Source: Elainella sp. Prado103
GTDB taxonomy: Bacteria > Cyanobacteriota > Cyanobacteriia > Elainellales > Elainellaceae
Assembly (NCBI GenBank): GCA_025454395.1
Contig: JALOOM010000001.1
Span: 1-64,000, forward strand
Reading direction: 5' to 3'
Length of the DNA stretch: 64,000 nucleotides
The position numbers and the translations under genes are program-made. Within the stretch, counting starts at the first letter, position 1. Every line of letters begins with the position of its first letter. The notes under the pieces were generated by a model that worked only from the letters and a program-made list of their open reading frames with translations, searched no databases and was not told where the DNA came from. Below, piece by piece: positions 62,829 to 64,000 of the stretch.

Positions 62829-64000
62829 ATGGGATATGAATGGTTGGCAATTGCTATGTTTGTCGGCTTCTTCATCATTTTGATGAGTGGCTATCCCGTA
62901 GCGTTTTCGTTTGCAGGTACCGCGATCGTGTTTGGCGGTATTGGGTTGGCAGTAGGTGCATTTAATTTGAACTTACTCTTGTTGTTGCCCAATGTTTGGT
63001 TTGGCACCATGTCTAACTTTACACTGCTGGCAATCCCATTCTTTGTGTTTCTGGGGGCAGTGTTCGAAAAATCAGGGCTGGCGGAAGAATTGTTAGAAAC
63101 GATCGGGATTGTATTAGGCCCGATCCGAGGTGGGGTAGCACTAGCCGTTGTGGTTGTGGGTACCCTGTTGGCCGCTACAACGGGCGTGGTGGCAGCCACT
63201 GTGATTATGATGGGCATGTTGTCTCTGCCGGTAATGTTGCGCTATGGCTATGACAAACAGTTGGCTACCGGGATCATCGTTGCTGCGGGAACCCTGGCCC
63301 AGTTGATTCCCCCGAGCCTGGTTTTAGTGGTACTCAGCGATCAAATTGGCGTATCGGTTGGAGATTTATTTCTGGGTGCCTTAATTCCGGGGTTAATGCT
63401 CTCAGGTTCCTATGCGCTCTATGTGCTCGGGCTGGCGATCTTACGACCGGAAACTGCTCCTGCTCTGCCTTTAGCCATGCGTTCAATGGGGCGATTGGTA
63501 TTGTTGCGTCGGGTGGTAAAAGCGGTCGTGCCGCCAATGGTTCTCATTTTTGCCGTTTTGGGTAGCATCTTTTTTGGGATCGCTACTCCTACCGAGGCCG
63601 GTGCAGTCGGTGCGGTCGGTGCTTGTATTTTGGCTGCTTTAAATCGGCGCTTGAACTGGAATTTGATCAAAGACTCTGCCCATGCTACTGCAACAGTTAC
63701 GGCCTTAGTGATTATGATTTTGTTTTGTTCCTCCTTCTTTAGCCTGGTATTTGATGGATTAGGGGGCAAAACTTTAATTACCAATCTGCTCTTGAGTTTG
63801 CCGGGTGGTTTTGTCACTTTCATGATTGTTAGTAACATTGCCATCTTCTTATTGGGTGTCTTTTTAGAGTTTGTTGAGATTTGTTTTATTGCCATGCCTT
63901 TGTTTGTTCCTGCGGCTCAGCAATTGGGGATCGATATGGTTTGGTTTGGTGTTGTGATGGCAATTAATTTGCAAACGGCGTTTATTTCTCCGCCAGTTGG
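62829..64000 (+). CDS. TRAP transporter large permease (DctM-like), cut by window end
   Basis: Reading from ATG at 62829 ([21 protein letters not shown]) the frame stays open to the end of the window, about 390 codons. It has dense hydrophobic segments and the DctM landmarks [71 protein letters not shown] and [16 protein letters not shown]. It forms the transport channel with the small permease directly upstream. The C-terminal part is missing only because the window stops. Confidence 0.93.
   Translation, partial: MGYEWLAIAMFVGFFIILMSGYPVAFSFAGTAIVFGGIGLAVGAFNLNLLLLLPNVWFGTMSNFTLLAIPFFVFLGAVFEKSGLAEELLETIGIVLGPIRGGVALAVVVVGTLLAATTGVVAATVIMMGMLSLPVMLRYGYDKQLATGIIVAAGTLAQLIPPSLVLVVLSDQIGVSVGDLFLGALIPGLMLSGSYALYVLGLAILRPETAPALPLAMRSMGRLVLLRRVVKAVVPPMVLIFAVLGSIFFGIATPTEAGAVGAVGACILAALNRRLNWNLIKDSAHATATVTALVIMILFCSSFFSLVFDGLGGKTLITNLLLSLPGGFVTFMIVSNIAIFLLGVFLEFVEICFIAMPLFVPAAQQLGIDMVWFGVVMAINLQTAFISPPV

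Overview
The window is chromosomal DNA of a cyanobacterium, most likely a filamentous Leptolyngbya/Oscillatoria-type organism, although no marker here fixes the genus. The evidence is a set of cyanobacterial genes: chlD and a BciB-type 8-vinyl reductase (chlorophyll synthesis), mgdA (first step of galactolipid synthesis), a valyl-tRNA synthetase carrying the membrane-anchoring CAAD domain, an SLH-domain porin, an SphR/SphS-type pair and a pentapeptide-repeat protein. Many GATCG/HIP1-like octamers and several GTA-N8-TAC (NtcA-type) boxes agree with this.

Layout. 0-6 kb: SphR/SphS-like two-component pair, an RsuA/RluB pseudouridine synthase, a RodZ-like protein and bciB. 5.7-16 kb: a large anchored protein of unknown function, a glycosyltransferase, a GST-like protein, a histidine kinase/regulator pair followed by a receiver-only regulator, a DivIVA-like coiled-coil protein and coaD. 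16-18.6 kb: a type II restriction-modification pair (HTH-fused C5-cytosine methylase and a SinI-family-like endonuclease). By eye I find one GGWCC site in 64 kb, inside a tRNA gene. 18.6-29.4 kb: alpha/beta hydrolase, pentapeptide-repeat and DICT-domain proteins, an ATP-grasp enzyme, dienelactone hydrolase, glycosyltransferase, radical SAM protein, mgdA and a Nudix-like protein.

29.4-37.4 kb is a nucleoside-scavenging region: GntR regulator, nucleoside hydrolase, nucleoside 2-deoxyribosyltransferase-like protein, CNT transporter, SLH porin and ribokinase. The pieces would take nucleosides across the outer and inner membranes, split them, and phosphorylate ribose. NtcA-type boxes lie in three of its intergenic gaps. 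One has correct class II promoter geometry and ends about 100 nt later at an intrinsic terminator with no gene between, which suggests a nitrogen-controlled small RNA or leader.

37.5-48 kb: cold-shock/DUF1294 protein, ABC1 kinase, coiled-coil protein, valS, chlD and a ferritin-like protein. 48.2-54.7 kb: a decaying type I restriction island beside tRNA-Thr. hsdM is open, hsdS has two in-frame TAA codons, and hsdR has an in-frame TGA and is cut short. Inside sits an intact, translationally coupled pair: an OLD-like ATPase and a small protein with a nuclease-like E-x-K motif. This is the best candidate for an undescribed defence module. 55-64 kb: moeA, a PPC/propeller protein, tRNA-Arg, a DODA-type dioxygenase, a GNAT enzyme, a Na+/solute symporter and two TRAP-transporter genes, the second cut by the window end.

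Two processes mark the whole window. A 123-174 bp MITE with 16-bp inverted ends and 9-10 bp target duplications occurs four times, plus one remnant. Short tandem duplications (10-26 bp units, a different unit at each site) occur in most intergenic gaps and also inside genes.
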